Translations under genes and position numbers: made by a program
In this document: positions 8,101 to 16,347 of the stretch, one piece after another
Position numbering within the stretch: position 1 is the stretch's first letter
How the letters are laid out: every line of letters begins with the position of its first letter
Assembly (NCBI GenBank): GCA_963613665.1
Contig: CAVEAL010000003.1
Span: 62,001 to 126,000 of the forward strand
Source: F23-B02 sp963613665
Lineage (GTDB): Bacteria > Bacillota > Clostridia > Oscillospirales > Oscillospiraceae
Length of the DNA: 64,000 bases
Reading direction: 5' to 3'
The notes under the pieces: generated by a model
The model's database searches: none
What the model was told of the DNA's origin: nothing
The model's input: only the letters and a program-made list of their open reading frames with translations

Positions 8101-9348
8101 TCAGCTCAGCATTTCATTTACTGCCATCATTACGCCGAGCTTGCCGGATTCGTACGTTATGCCGCCCTGCACATACAGGGTGTACGGCTCGCGCATCGGG
8201 CCGTCTGCGGAGAGCTCTATGGATGAGCCCTGAACGAATGCTCCCGCAGCCATTATGACAGGCACCTTGTAGCCCGGCATCTGCCATGGCTCGGGCGTTA
8301 CATACGAGTCAACTGGTGCTCCCGCCTGGATGCCGCGGCAGAATTTTTTCATATTATCCTCGTTTTTGAGCGTCACCATCTGAATGATGTCATTTCGTAC
8401 TTCGTCGGGAGACGGCGACGACTCAAAGCCGGCCTTTTTCAATATTGCTGAGCAGAAGGTCATTGTTTTCAAGGCCTGAGCAACGACGTGAGGCGCCATA
8501 AAAAAGCCCTGGAAGAGCAGCCGGTTATTTCCGAGAGTTGCGCCGCATTCACCGCCGATGCCCGGAGTGGTCAGGCGCATGGCCGCGTTTTCGACGAGTT
8601 CCTTTCTGCCTGCTATGTAACCGCCTGTAGGCGCAAGTCCGCCGCCCGGATTTTTAATAAGAGAGCCCGCCATGAGGTCAACGCCGTATTCCGTGGGCTC
8701 ATGCTCACCAGTGAACTCGCCGTAGCAGTTATCGACCATAACTTTAACGTTTGGTGCGGTGCTTTTTACAGCAGCGCATATCTCACCTATCTCCTCTGCT
8801 GAGAGGGCTTTGCGGTTATCGTAGCCCCTTGAGCGCTGGATAAGGACTGCGGCAACGCTTTTATCCGCAAGTGCAGCCTTGATGCCCTCAATATCGGGCT
8901 CGCCGTTTTTGAGATCGACCTGTTTATAATTTATTCCGTAAAACCTGAGCGATCCGTGGCAGCTGCCTTCTATGCCGATAGCATTTCTAAGTGTGTCGTA
9001 AGGAAGTCCCGTGACGGAAAGCAGCGTATCGCCAGGCCTGAGCATAGCAAACAGTGCTGCCGAGAGTGCGTGAGTTCCGTTTACAAAGCCGATGCGCACA
9101 AGCGCAGATTCCGTGCAGAACACCTGCGCATACACCTTGTCGAGCACTTCCCTGCCAAGATCGTCATAGCCGTAGCCACTCGTTCCGGCAAAGCAGGAGT
9201 CGGACACCCTGTTATCCTGAAACGCGGTCATTACCTTGCGCGTATTGAGCATTGCAATACGGTCAATGCTCTCAAACTGCGTTCTGATCTCATCCTCTGC
9301 CTGACGGGCAAGCTCATATACCTCGGGTCTTATATCATTTACATTCAT
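8101..9348 (-). CDS. PLP-dependent methionine gamma-lyase family protein (YnbB-like)
   Basis: This 415-residue fold-type I PLP enzyme belongs to the clostridial/bacillar group annotated as methionine gamma-lyase family or, historically, aluminum resistance protein. The segment MVDNCYGEF (near 205-213) has the Asp that binds the pyridine nitrogen, and GSLIKNPGGG (near 228-237) has the Schiff-base Lys. The N-terminal FAGTSGYGYDD and the late GGITYE motifs are characteristic. The ATG at 9348 follows GGAGC inside murD and begins 1 nt after its stop codon. The real substrate of this group is not well established; I would not assign methionine degradation from sequence alone. Confidence 0.85.
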   Translation of the reverse strand: MNVNDIRPEVYELARQAEDEIRTQFESIDRIAMLNTRKVMTAFQDNRVSDSCFAGTSGYGYDDLGREVLDKVYAQVFCTESALVRIGFVNGTHALSAALFAMLRPGDTLLSVTGLPYDTLRNAIGIEGSCHGSLRFYGINYKQVDLKNGEPDIEGIKAALADKSVAAVLIQRSRGYDNRKALSAEEIGEICAAVKSTAPNVKVMVDNCYGEFTGEHEPTEYGVDLMAGSLIKNPGGGLAPTGGYIAGRKELVENAAMRLTTPGIGGECGATLGNNRLLFQGFFMAPHVVAQALKTMTFCSAILKKAGFESSPSPDEVRNDIIQMVTLKNEDNMKKFCRGIQAGAPVDSYVTPEPWQMPGYKVPVIMAAGAFVQGSSIELSADGPMREPYTLYVQGGITYESGKLGVMMAVNEMLS

Positions 9349-9349
9349 T

Positions 9350-10726
9350 TTAAAGCTCCATAACTATCTGCTTGAAATATTTGCCGCGCTCCATGAAATT
9401 TTTAAACCTGTCAAAAGCGGCACATGCCGGAGAGAGAAGCACCGTATCGCCTTCCTGAGCTGCACATGCGGCAGCGAGCACAGCGTCCTTAAAATCGTCT
9501 TTCTTCTCTATCGGCAGAGTTCCGTCATAGTATTTCGAGTTTACGACGGCTTCATATATCTTTTCCGTTGTCGCACCGGTAAGATACAGCCTTTTAACAT
9601 GCAGGTTTATCTCGTCGCCCAGCTCATCGAAAGGTATGTGCTTGTCGTAGCCGCCCGCTATGAGTATGGGCTTTGTTTTCAGGGCATGCAGTCCAGCCGC
9701 CGTGCGTGTGGGGCTCGTGCCGATGGAGTCGTTTATAAACGTGACGCCGTCTTTGATACGCACCTGCTCGAGGCGGTGCTCAACGCCGGCAAAGCTCTTT
9801 GCAACCGCTATGCATGTATCGTTGTCAACATAGCCGTCTGTTGCGGCAAACGCCGCCATGTAGTTTTCAAGATTATGAGTTCCGGGCAGCTTTATCTCAT
9901 CTGCCGCCATGACGGTGCTCACCATGCCGCCGCGGACGCGGTATATGATGCCGTCTGCACAGTAAACGCCGTTTTCAGGCTTCACGGCGCGGCTGAAGTA
10001 CGATATATCGGATTTTGCCTTTCCCGCATAGTATGCTGAAAATTCGTTTTCATGGTTGAGAACAAGCCGGTCATCCGATCCCTGACATGCGAATATTGCG
10101 CTTTTTGCGTCGATATAATCCTGATAATCCTTGTGCTTATCAAGGTGGTTCGGCGAAATGTTGGTTATGACGGCAACATCAGGCCTGCACACCATACTGT
10201 GCAGCTGGAACGAGCTCAGCTCAAGTACGGCAAAATCATCACTGCTCATGCCGTCAACATCGCACAGAAGCGGTCTGCCGATATTACCGCCGAGATGGAC
10301 GGTATAGCCCCGTGCCTTCAGCAGCTCGGATATGATAGTTGTCGTGGTAGTCTTGCCGTCGCTGCCTGTCACGGCAAATATACGGCATGGGCAGAGCTTC
10401 ATAAAAAGCTCTATCTCGCTTGTGAGCTCGGCTCCGCGGCTTACTGCATCCTGCAAGTGCGAGTCGAAGGGCATAAGGCCGGGCGTGCGGAAAATAAGGT
10501 CAAAATCAAGATGTTCAAGATAATCATCGCCGAGGCAGAACTTCGCACCGAGCTTTGAAAGCACCTCATATTCCTCACCGAGCTGCTCGGCGCTTCGCTT
10601 ATCGCAGGCGGTCACGTCGCAGCCGGAAGCCAACAGTTTTTTTATAAGCGGAGTGTTGCTCACTCCGATGCCGATAACGCATATGCGTTTATACTTTATC
10701 TTTTCAATATATTCATTTAGGGTCAT
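9350..10726 (-). CDS. murD: UDP-N-acetylmuramoyl-L-alanine--D-glutamate ligase
   Basis: MurD adds D-glutamate to UDP-MurNAc-L-Ala in cytoplasmic peptidoglycan precursor synthesis. The 458-residue protein has an N-terminal Rossmann-like UDP-binding domain (VIGIGVSNTPLI), an ATP-binding P-loop GSDGKTT (121-127), NISPNHLDKH near 188, and the C-terminal ligase domain with FINDSIGTSPTR. The ATG at 10726 has GGAGG at 10736-10740. It stands alone from other mur genes and heads an operon with the PLP enzyme, yunB and ligA. Confidence 0.96.
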   Translation of the reverse strand: MTLNEYIEKIKYKRICVIGIGVSNTPLIKKLLASGCDVTACDKRSAEQLGEEYEVLSKLGAKFCLGDDYLEHLDFDLIFRTPGLMPFDSHLQDAVSRGAELTSEIELFMKLCPCRIFAVTGSDGKTTTTTIISELLKARGYTVHLGGNIGRPLLCDVDGMSSDDFAVLELSSFQLHSMVCRPDVAVITNISPNHLDKHKDYQDYIDAKSAIFACQGSDDRLVLNHENEFSAYYAGKAKSDISYFSRAVKPENGVYCADGIIYRVRGGMVSTVMAADEIKLPGTHNLENYMAAFAATDGYVDNDTCIAVAKSFAGVEHRLEQVRIKDGVTFINDSIGTSPTRTAAGLHALKTKPILIAGGYDKHIPFDELGDEINLHVKRLYLTGATTEKIYEAVVNSKYYDGTLPIEKKDDFKDAVLAAACAAQEGDTVLLSPACAAFDRFKNFMERGKYFKQIVMEL

Positions 10727-10753
10727 GTTTTAAAACCTCCCGTTAACTTATAT

Positions 10754-10782
10754 ATTATACGGCCTTGATCGGTCAAAGACAA
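10754..10782 (-). promoter_or_regulatory. murD promoter, sigma-A type
   Basis: TTGTCT (10782-10777) and TATAAT (10759-10754) on the minus strand are separated by 17 nt, about 28 nt before the start codon. It is back to back with the rnpB promoter. Confidence 0.55.
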
Positions 10783-10792
10783 GAAATTTCTA

Positions 10793-10821
10793 TTGACTTG
10801 GGCGCTTATAATGGTTAAAAT
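10793..10821 (+). promoter_or_regulatory. rnpB promoter, sigma-A type
   Basis: TTGACT (10793-10798) is followed after 17 nt by TAAAAT (10816-10821). The start would be at about 10828, exactly where the P1 helix of RNase P RNA begins. Confidence 0.75.
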
Positions 10822-10827
10822 ATTTAG

Positions 10828-11167
10828 CTGAGTGAGCCGAACGACCGCGGGTGCATTCCGAAAGGAAGTACATGAGGAAAGTCCGGGCTCCATAGGGCAA
10901 GGATAGCGGGTAACGCCCGCCAGGGGTGACCCTCGGACAAGTGCAACAGAAATATACCGCCGAGAGATCGGTAAGGGTGGAAAAGTGAGGTAAGAGCTCA
11001 CTCGTCGCATGGAGACATGTTGACGCTGTAAACTCTATCCGGAGCAACGCCGTGGGAGGACATGCGATCGGCCCGATCGTCCTCAGGAGGCGGCTTGAGC
11101 CTGCCGGCAACGGCAGGATTAGATAGATGGTCGTTTAAGACAGAACCCGGCTTACAGACTCGCTCAT
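10828..11167 (+). ncRNA. rnpB: RNase P catalytic RNA
   Basis: This RNA is the catalytic subunit that matures the 5' ends of tRNAs. The universal core block GAGGAAAGTCCGGGCTC lies at about 10874-10890 and ACAGAAA near 10946. A GGATTAGATAGATGG-type block and the 3' element ACAGAACCCGGCTTACAGAC lie at about 11117-11160. The terminal P1 helix is formed by TGAGTGAG (10829-10836) with CTCGCTCA (11159-11166), allowing one G-U pair. The length of ~340 nt suits a clostridial RNase P RNA. Ends are inferred from P1 and the promoter. Confidence 0.95.
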
Positions 11168-11176
11168 TTATATAAG

Positions 11177-11202
11177 AAAAACCGCCGTGTCAGGCGGTTT
11201 TT
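11177..11202. terminator. Bidirectional terminator between rnpB and the ArsC-like gene
   Basis: A 10-bp stem AAAAACCGCC/GGCGGTTTTT (11177-11186, 11193-11202) has T-runs on both strands. It ends rnpB on the plus strand and the rnj-dipeptidase-ArsC operon on the minus strand. Confidence 0.9.
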
Positions 11203-11204
11203 CT

Positions 11205-11537
11205 TTATTCCCATTTTGCCCATACATCCGGAGAGTAGCCGGCGGTCGCCTGCTTCCCGTTACGTACGATGGGCGTTTTTATGAGCCACGGGCATTCAAA
11301 AAGCTTTTCGAGCTTTGCGTCATTTGATGCGAGATACTGAACGAGCGGATAGTCAGCGTCGTCCTTATTTATCATGGCGTCAAGCCCGACGGCGTTTTTG
11401 ACCGAATTCAGCTCTCCTCTGCTCATGCCGAATTTCATTATATCTACGAATTGATATTTGATCCGGCGTTCTTTAAAATAGCGCTCGGCTTTTTTTGTGT
11501 CAAAGCATTTGCTTTTACCGAAAATCTGAATGTTCAC
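11205..11537 (-). CDS. ArsC/Spx-family thioredoxin-fold protein
   Basis: The 110-residue protein has the compact ArsC-family fold: a beta strand followed by KCFDTKKAERYF near 10-21, with a single nucleophilic Cys (CxxT rather than CxxC), then WLIKTPIV near 84 where the cis-Pro lies. Family members are arsenate reductases, the RNA polymerase regulator Spx, or YffB-like proteins of unknown role; sequence alone does not separate these. The GTG start overlaps the dipeptidase stop codon (GTGA), with GGAG 8 nt upstream. No ars genes are nearby, so arsenate reduction is not supported by context. Confidence 0.8.
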   Translation of the reverse strand: MNIQIFGKSKCFDTKKAERYFKERRIKYQFVDIMKFGMSRGELNSVKNAVGLDAMINKDDADYPLVQYLASNDAKLEKLFECPWLIKTPIVRNGKQATAGYSPDVWAKWE

Positions 11538-12445
11538 AGCGCTTTCTCCATGATCCTGAGAATATTGTTGCGGAAAATATCCCGGGCAAGCTGCTCGGTG
11601 TAATTATGCTTGAGGAGCGTTTCGTATATTCTGCCGAGATCCTGCACTCCGCGTATGCCCTTGGGCGGCTGTTCTATGCCGTCAAGGTCACAGCCGAGAA
11701 ACACGGCTCTTTCACCGCCGAGTGACATAAAATGCTCGATATGTGCGAAAACGGCGTCAATATCGCGCCCGAGGCCGAGAAAATCGGGGTATAAATTTAT
11801 GCCCGCACCGCCGCCCTGCTTAACGAGCGCCGTAAACTGCTCGTCGGTGAGATTGCGCGGTACATTGCACAGCGCTTTTGCATCGGAGTGACCTGCTATA
11901 ACGGGGCGGGAGCTTATCTCGAGCGTATCCCAAAAGCCTGCCTCGGATATATGTGACATATCGAGCATTATGCCGAGCTTCTGCGCGTGTGCGGCAAAGC
12001 GCCTTCCCTGCTCGCTGAGTCCTGCTCCGCCGTCCATAGCGGCGCCGCACAGGCTGTTATCGTGGTTCCATGTCATGTGTACGATACGCACGCCCTGCCG
12101 GAAGGCCGTATCAATATCGGCTATCTGCTCCGCGCCCTCTATGGAGAGCAAAGCCGCTATCCTGCCTTCCCTTTCGGCAGATACGATATCTTCGAAATTC
12201 AGACACAGCTTGATTATGTCTGAATTTTTATTTATCTGCTCGTGAAAATACGCGATCGAGGCATCTGCGAATTTTACCGGTTCGGGATCGTCAACGGCAC
12301 AGACAGCAAATACCTGAGCGGCCGGAGAATACACCGACAGGCGCTCAAGGTCAAGGTGCATTGAATTTCTTCTCAGTGCCTCGCCGTGCTCATGCGCATG
12401 AGTTGCCGTGTCGCAATGGCAGTCAAAAAGCGGTATACTCATCAT
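11534..12445 (-). CDS. Membrane dipeptidase (peptidase family M19)
   Basis: The 303-residue zinc dipeptidase is of the renal dipeptidase family, which cleaves dipeptides and often accepts D-residues. The N-terminal FDCHCDT carries the HxD zinc ligands. The bridging Glu is in LSIEGAEQI near 112-120, and later zinc His residues are in LDMSHISEAG and IAGHSDAKAL near 175-200; GCDLDG follows near 248. No signal peptide is visible, so it is probably cytoplasmic. The start codon overlaps the RNase J stop (ATGA), indicating translational coupling. Confidence 0.9.
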   Translation of the reverse strand: MMSIPLFDCHCDTATHAHEHGEALRRNSMHLDLERLSVYSPAAQVFAVCAVDDPEPVKFADASIAYFHEQINKNSDIIKLCLNFEDIVSAEREGRIAALLSIEGAEQIADIDTAFRQGVRIVHMTWNHDNSLCGAAMDGGAGLSEQGRRFAAHAQKLGIMLDMSHISEAGFWDTLEISSRPVIAGHSDAKALCNVPRNLTDEQFTALVKQGGGAGINLYPDFLGLGRDIDAVFAHIEHFMSLGGERAVFLGCDLDGIEQPPKGIRGVQDLGRIYETLLKHNYTEQLARDIFRNNILRIMEKAL

Positions 12446-14100
12446 ACTTCGGAAATGAGCGGCAGTATCATGGGACTGCGCTTTGTCGTTTTATACAGAT
12501 ATCCCGAAACATTGCTCTTGATGCGGCTTTTTATTGCAGACCAATCCTTGACTCCGTTATCCTCGCAGGCTGCAAGTGTTTCCTTTGTTACGCGCTTGAG
12601 CTCCTCGAGCATACCTTCGGCTTCCTTAACATAGACAAAGCCGCGCGTGAGTATCTCGGGCTCTGATAAAAGCGCATTGTCCCAGGACGAGAGCGTAACA
12701 ACGATGACGACCATTCCGTCCTCTGCCAGCCTGTGTCTGTCGCGCATTACGACGCTGCCGACATCGCCAACGCCCATGCCGTCAACCATTACGGCACCGG
12801 ACTGCACAGCACCGTTGAGCTTGATACTCTTCTTTGAAATTTCGATGACCTTTCCGTTTTCGGCGATTACTACATTTTTTGGATCTACGCCCATAAGTCT
12901 GCCGAGCTCGGCGTGCTTTACAAGCATACGGTACTCGCCGTGGACCGGGATAAAGTACTTAGGGCGCACGAGGGCGAGCATCATCTTCTGCTCCTCCTGC
13001 GATGCGTGGCCGGAGACGTGCAGCGCGGTGTTTCGGTCGTAGATGACCTCGGCTCCCTTGTGGAAGAGCTCGTCAATGACCTTGCTTATCATATTTTCGT
13101 TTCCCGGTATGGCCGAGGCGGATATAATTACCCTGTCTCCGGGGCGGATGTTTATCTGCCTGTGCTCGGAAAATGCCATACGGTATAAAGCGGACATGGT
13201 TTCGCCCTGGGAGCCCGTTGATATGATAACGACCTTTTCCTTGGGCAGCTTATTTATCTGCGCAAGATCAACGAGAACATTGTCCGGCGCGTTAAGGTAG
13301 CCCAGAACGGTTGCAACGCGCAGTATATTCTCCATGCTGCGGCCGGTTATTGCCACCTTGCGCTTATATTTTGCCGCAACGTCGATTATCTGCTGTAATC
13401 TGTGGACATTTGAAGCAAAGGTCGTGATGATTATACGCTGGTCGCAGTTTTTGAACAGCATGTCAAAGGTCTCTCCCACCTTACGCTCGGAGGCGGACAG
13501 GCCGGGCTTTTCAACGTTCGTCGAGTCGCTCATCAGAGCGAGCACGCCCTCGTTTCCGAGCTGACCGAAGCGCGGCAGATCAATGACCTTGCCCTGTACG
13601 GGCGTAAGGTCGATCTTGAAATCGCCGGTGTGCACGATCGTTCCGATAGGCGTTTTTACGGAAAGCGCAACGGCGTCGGCAATACTGTGGTTTACTGCAA
13701 TAAACTCAACGCTGAAGCAGCCGAGTCGGAAGATATCTCCGGCCTTCTTTGTGAATATCTGCGTATTGTACAGCAGGTCATGCTCCTCAAGCTTGAGCTC
13801 TATAAGCGCCGCCGTGAGCGGCGTTGCGTATATGGGGACGTTCAGCTCACGTATAACGTACGGAACCGCACCGATGTGGTCCTCGTGCCCGTGAGTGATG
13901 ATAATGCCTCTGACCTTCTCGGCGTTTGCCTTGAGATAGGAAATGTCGGGAATGACGATGTCAATGCCGTACATATCCTCATCCGGGAAACCAAGGCCAC
14001 AGTCGATAACGATTATATCCGTGCCAAATTCGATGGCTGTCATATTCTTGCCGATCTCACCGAGACCGCCGAGAGGAATGATCTTTAATTTGTGAGTCAT
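12442..14100 (-). CDS. rnj: Ribonuclease J
   Basis: RNase J is a metallo-beta-lactamase/beta-CASP nuclease with 5'-3' exo- and endonuclease activity in mRNA decay and rRNA maturation. The 552-residue protein has HGHEDHIGA near 71-79 (zinc site), HTGDFKID near 155, the beta-CASP segment, and HVSGHASQEE followed by FIPVHGEYRM near 360-390. The C-terminal domain completes the normal length. The ATG at 14100 has GGAGG 8 nt upstream. It heads the operon with the M19 dipeptidase and the ArsC-like gene. Confidence 0.96.
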   Translation of the reverse strand: MTHKLKIIPLGGLGEIGKNMTAIEFGTDIIVIDCGLGFPDEDMYGIDIVIPDISYLKANAEKVRGIIITHGHEDHIGAVPYVIRELNVPIYATPLTAALIELKLEEHDLLYNTQIFTKKAGDIFRLGCFSVEFIAVNHSIADAVALSVKTPIGTIVHTGDFKIDLTPVQGKVIDLPRFGQLGNEGVLALMSDSTNVEKPGLSASERKVGETFDMLFKNCDQRIIITTFASNVHRLQQIIDVAAKYKRKVAITGRSMENILRVATVLGYLNAPDNVLVDLAQINKLPKEKVVIISTGSQGETMSALYRMAFSEHRQINIRPGDRVIISASAIPGNENMISKVIDELFHKGAEVIYDRNTALHVSGHASQEEQKMMLALVRPKYFIPVHGEYRMLVKHAELGRLMGVDPKNVVIAENGKVIEISKKSIKLNGAVQSGAVMVDGMGVGDVGSVVMRDRHRLAEDGMVVIVVTLSSWDNALLSEPEILTRGFVYVKEAEGMLEELKRVTKETLAACEDNGVKDWSAIKSRIKSNVSGYLYKTTKRSPMILPLISEV

Positions 14101-14386
14101 ATATTAACCTCCAATGTGAGTGATTATTTCCGAAAACGCAAAGTAAAGGGACTCTTGCGGCAGCTGCCCCGATACGCAGCCTGTCGCTAAGCTCTCCCCC
14201 TCCGATATCCGGTATGTATATTTTCTGTGCAAGAGCGTAGAAAATATAAGAAACGTGCCACTTCCCCGCCCCTGCGGGGCAAGCGGAAATGATACACAAG
14301 AAACTTCATGCATCGGCATTTGCGCGTTTCGTGGTGCATCATTCCTGCATGAAGTTTTATGCTTTAAAGGGATTATAACCCGTTTA
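14101..14386. repeat. Gene-free interval with three inverted repeats
   Basis: No credible coding frame is seen in these 286 bases. They contain a perfect 10-bp inverted repeat TATATTTTCT/AGAAAATATA (14217-14226, 14239-14248), a GCCCC-TGC-GGGGC hairpin near 14268-14280, and a perfect 12-bp repeat AAACTTCATGCA/TGCATGAAGTTT (14301-14312, 14346-14357). A minus-strand TATAAT at 14377-14372 could belong to the rnj promoter but no good -35 matches it. The composition differs from neighbouring genes. It may be a degenerate dispersed repeat or a structured rnj leader. Confidence 0.5.
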
Positions 14387-14992
14387 TCACATTTCAATTC
14401 GTCCCTCAAGGGCACGAAGAAGCGTGGCATCATCGGCAAATTCAAGATTTGAGCCGACGGGGATGCCGTATGCAAGACGTGTTACTTTGATCTCAAAGGG
14501 CTTTAAAAGACGTGAAATGTACATGGCCGTAGCCTCGCCCTCGGTGTCTGGGTTTGTGGCCATGATGATCTCTTTTATTTCGCTGCCGTCGGCGGCAACG
14601 CGGCGGATAAGCTCGCTTATGCGTATATCGTCGGGGCCGACATGGCTTATTGGCGAAAGCACGCCGTGCAGGACGTGGTACACGCCATTGTATTCATGGC
14701 TGCGCTCAATTGACAGAACATCGCGCGGCTCGGATACTACGCAGACTATGCTCTTATCACGCTTTGTGCTTGCACATACCGAGCAGATCTCTCCCTCGGT
14801 GAGGTTCTGGCATATCTTGCAGCAGCAGACATTCTTCCTCGCTTCAAGGATGGCGTTTGCAAAGCTCTCTCCCTCGCCCTCCGGCAGAGCGAGAACGTGG
14901 AATGCAAGGCGCTGGGCGCTTTTGCGGCCTATGCCGGGAAGAGATGCGAATTTGTCTATAAGATTTTCGAGTGAAGCAGGGAAAAATGGCAT
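14387..14992 (-). CDS. recR: Recombination mediator RecR
   Basis: RecR works with RecO/RecF to load RecA at gapped DNA. The 201-residue protein shows LPGIGRKSAQRLAFHVL near 18-34 (helix-hairpin-helix), a four-cysteine zinc finger CCKIC ... CSVC near 55-72, and a Toprim domain with the acidic DTEGEATAMY near 148-157. The ATG at 14992 follows AGGAGAT. It lies 12 nt after rpe rather than next to dnaX and ybaB, its most common Firmicutes neighbours. Confidence 0.96.
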   Translation of the reverse strand: MPFFPASLENLIDKFASLPGIGRKSAQRLAFHVLALPEGEGESFANAILEARKNVCCCKICQNLTEGEICSVCASTKRDKSIVCVVSEPRDVLSIERSHEYNGVYHVLHGVLSPISHVGPDDIRISELIRRVAADGSEIKEIIMATNPDTEGEATAMYISRLLKPFEIKVTRLAYGIPVGSNLEFADDATLLRALEGRIEM

Positions 14993-15004
14993 TTGAGGTA
15001 TCTC

Positions 15005-15658
15005 CTAAGCGTTTCTGATGGCGTCTATCTGCGCTTTCCTGTCGGTCTTTCCGAAAACGGCGCTTCCCGCGACGAGAACCGTGGCTCCCGCGTCCTTTAC
15101 GAGCTTTGCCGTAACGGGATCGATGCCGCCGTCGACCTCAAGCTCACAGTCAAGACCGCGCCTGTCTATCTCCTGCCTGAGCTCTGATATCTTAGGGAGC
15201 TGATCGTGCATAAAGCTCTGGCCGCCGAAGCCGGGCTCGACCGTCATGACGAGCACCATATCGAGACTGTCGATGAACGGATACAGGACGCTTGCAGTGG
15301 TTCTCGGCTTTACGGACAACCCCGCTTTTTTGCCGTTTTCCTTAACTATGTCAATGGCTTCGTATATGTTCTGGTATGAATCTGCCTCGACGTGGAACAT
15401 GACAAGATCGGCTCCGGCATCGCAGAAGGCCTTTGCGTATCTGACAGGCTTATCTATCATAAGATGAACGTCGAGGAACATGTCCGTCATTTTGCGCACA
15501 GACTTCAGAACAGGGATACCGATAGATATATTGGGCACAAAAAATCCGTCCATAACGTCAAAATGAACATATTCCGCACCGGCGGAGCGTATATCCTCGA
15601 TCTCATCACCGAGCTTTGTAAAATCGGCGGAGAGGATCGACGGAGCTATCTTTACCAT
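15005..15658 (-). CDS. rpe: Ribulose-phosphate 3-epimerase
   Basis: Rpe interconverts ribulose 5-phosphate and xylulose 5-phosphate in the pentose phosphate pathway. The 217-residue TIM barrel begins KIAPSILSADF, has the metal-binding HFDVMDG and VHLMI near 31-37 and 65-69, VEPGFGGQSF near 140, and the phosphate loop DGGI near 174. The ATG at 15658 is preferred to one six bases upstream because GAGG (15667-15670) then has 8-nt spacing and the N-terminus matches the family. In Bacillus rpe follows rsgA; here it is far from that cluster and heads an operon with recR. Confidence 0.95.
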   Translation of the reverse strand: MVKIAPSILSADFTKLGDEIEDIRSAGAEYVHFDVMDGFFVPNISIGIPVLKSVRKMTDMFLDVHLMIDKPVRYAKAFCDAGADLVMFHVEADSYQNIYEAIDIVKENGKKAGLSVKPRTTASVLYPFIDSLDMVLVMTVEPGFGGQSFMHDQLPKISELRQEIDRRGLDCELEVDGGIDPVTAKLVKDAGATVLVAGSAVFGKTDRKAQIDAIRNA

Positions 15659-15706
15659 ATCCATAACCTCGGAAGCCTTTTCGGCATAAAATATTGCAGC
15701 GGTAAA

Positions 15707-15764
15707 GTGCGCACGGCCGCTTTCGTATAGGGGGCGCCGCTACTGCACGCCCCCACATGCGCAC
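15707..15764 (-). other. Nested hairpin in the rpe 5' leader
   Basis: Within the ~110-nt leader an outer 7-bp stem (15707-15713 with 15758-15764, GTGCGCA/TGCGCAC) encloses an inner 7-bp GC stem (15730-15736 with 15748-15754, GGGGGCG/CGCCCCC). No T-run follows, so it is not an obvious terminator. No known riboswitch consensus was recognised. Confidence 0.5.
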
Positions 15765-15774
15765 AATCTAATAT

Positions 15775-15803
15775 ATTATACAACATCATTATAGGAATTA
15801 CAA
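15775..15803 (-). promoter_or_regulatory. rpe-recR promoter, sigma-A type
   Basis: TTGTAA (15803-15798) and TATAAT (15780-15775) on the minus strand are 17 nt apart. The predicted start near 15768 is about 110 nt before rpe, leaving room for the structured leader. Confidence 0.65.
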
Positions 15804-15815
15804 ATAAAAAATGCA

Positions 15816-15852
15816 AAAAGCAGAAGGAAAACGTTCATTTCCTTCTGCTTTT
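15816..15852 (-). terminator. Terminator of the tyrS-ybaK operon
   Basis: A perfect 15-bp stem AAAAGCAGAAGGAAA/TTTCCTTCTGCTTTT (15816-15830, 15838-15852) encloses a 7-nt loop. It lies 9 nt after the ybaK stop codon, and a T-rich run follows on the minus strand. Confidence 0.9.
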
Positions 15853-15861
15853 GATCTTTAT

Positions 15862-16335
15862 TTATGCTTCAGGCAGCTTGCATACGTCGATCCACTCCAG
15901 CGCGTTTGAGTATTTATACAGCTCGTCAAGATTAAGCTCTATGGCGCTGCTTGCGCTGCCGACGGCCGGAAAAACGGTCTCGAAACGCTTGAGACTTTCG
16001 TCGAGATACACGTCTATGCCCTCATTTATGCCAAACGGGCAAACGCCGCCGACGGGATGACCGACAAGCTCGAGAACCTCGTCAGGAGACGGCATCTTGG
16101 CCTTCATGTGGAACTTTTCCTTGAATTTATGATTATCTATCCTTGCATCACCGGCCGCGAGGATCAGGATGCAGCTGTCGTCTTTCTTGAAGGACAGCGT
16201 TTTTGCTATTCTTGCTCCCTCGACACCGAGCGCAAGTGCGGCAAGCTCGACTGTTGCGCTGGAAACGTCAAATTCGCGCACGCGATCTTCCATGCCGAAC
16301 TGTCTGAAATATGCTCTGCCTTTTTCTATGGACAT
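15862..16335 (-). CDS. YbaK/EbsC-family aminoacyl-tRNA deacylase
   Basis: The 157-residue single-domain protein belongs to the YbaK/ProX trans-editing family, whose members hydrolyse mischarged tRNAs. Family features are SVATVELAALALG-type N-terminus, AKTLSFK near 43-49 with the conserved Lys, the segment ILAAGDARIDNHKF near 56-69, and GHPVGGVCPFGI near 90-101, the substrate-pocket loop. The ATG at 16335 has AGGTGA upstream. It begins 12 nt after tyrS and shares the Tyr T-box leader and terminator, so a proofreading role linked to aminoacylation is likely. Which mischarged tRNA it edits cannot be read here. Confidence 0.88.
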   Translation of the reverse strand: MSIEKGRAYFRQFGMEDRVREFDVSSATVELAALALGVEGARIAKTLSFKKDDSCILILAAGDARIDNHKFKEKFHMKAKMPSPDEVLELVGHPVGGVCPFGINEGIDVYLDESLKRFETVFPAVGSASSAIELNLDELYKYSNALEWIDVCKLPEA

Positions 16336-16347
16336 GTCTGTTTCACC

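Noticed and set aside
10807..10812. TATAAT as rnpB -10
   Set aside because: It is only 8 nt from TTGACT; TAAAAT at 10816-10821 has 17-nt spacing and predicts the exact 5' end of the RNA.
11205..11537. Arsenate reductase function for the ArsC-like gene
   Set aside because: The fold fits, but there is no arsR, arsB or acr3 nearby, and Spx- or YffB-like roles are equally consistent.
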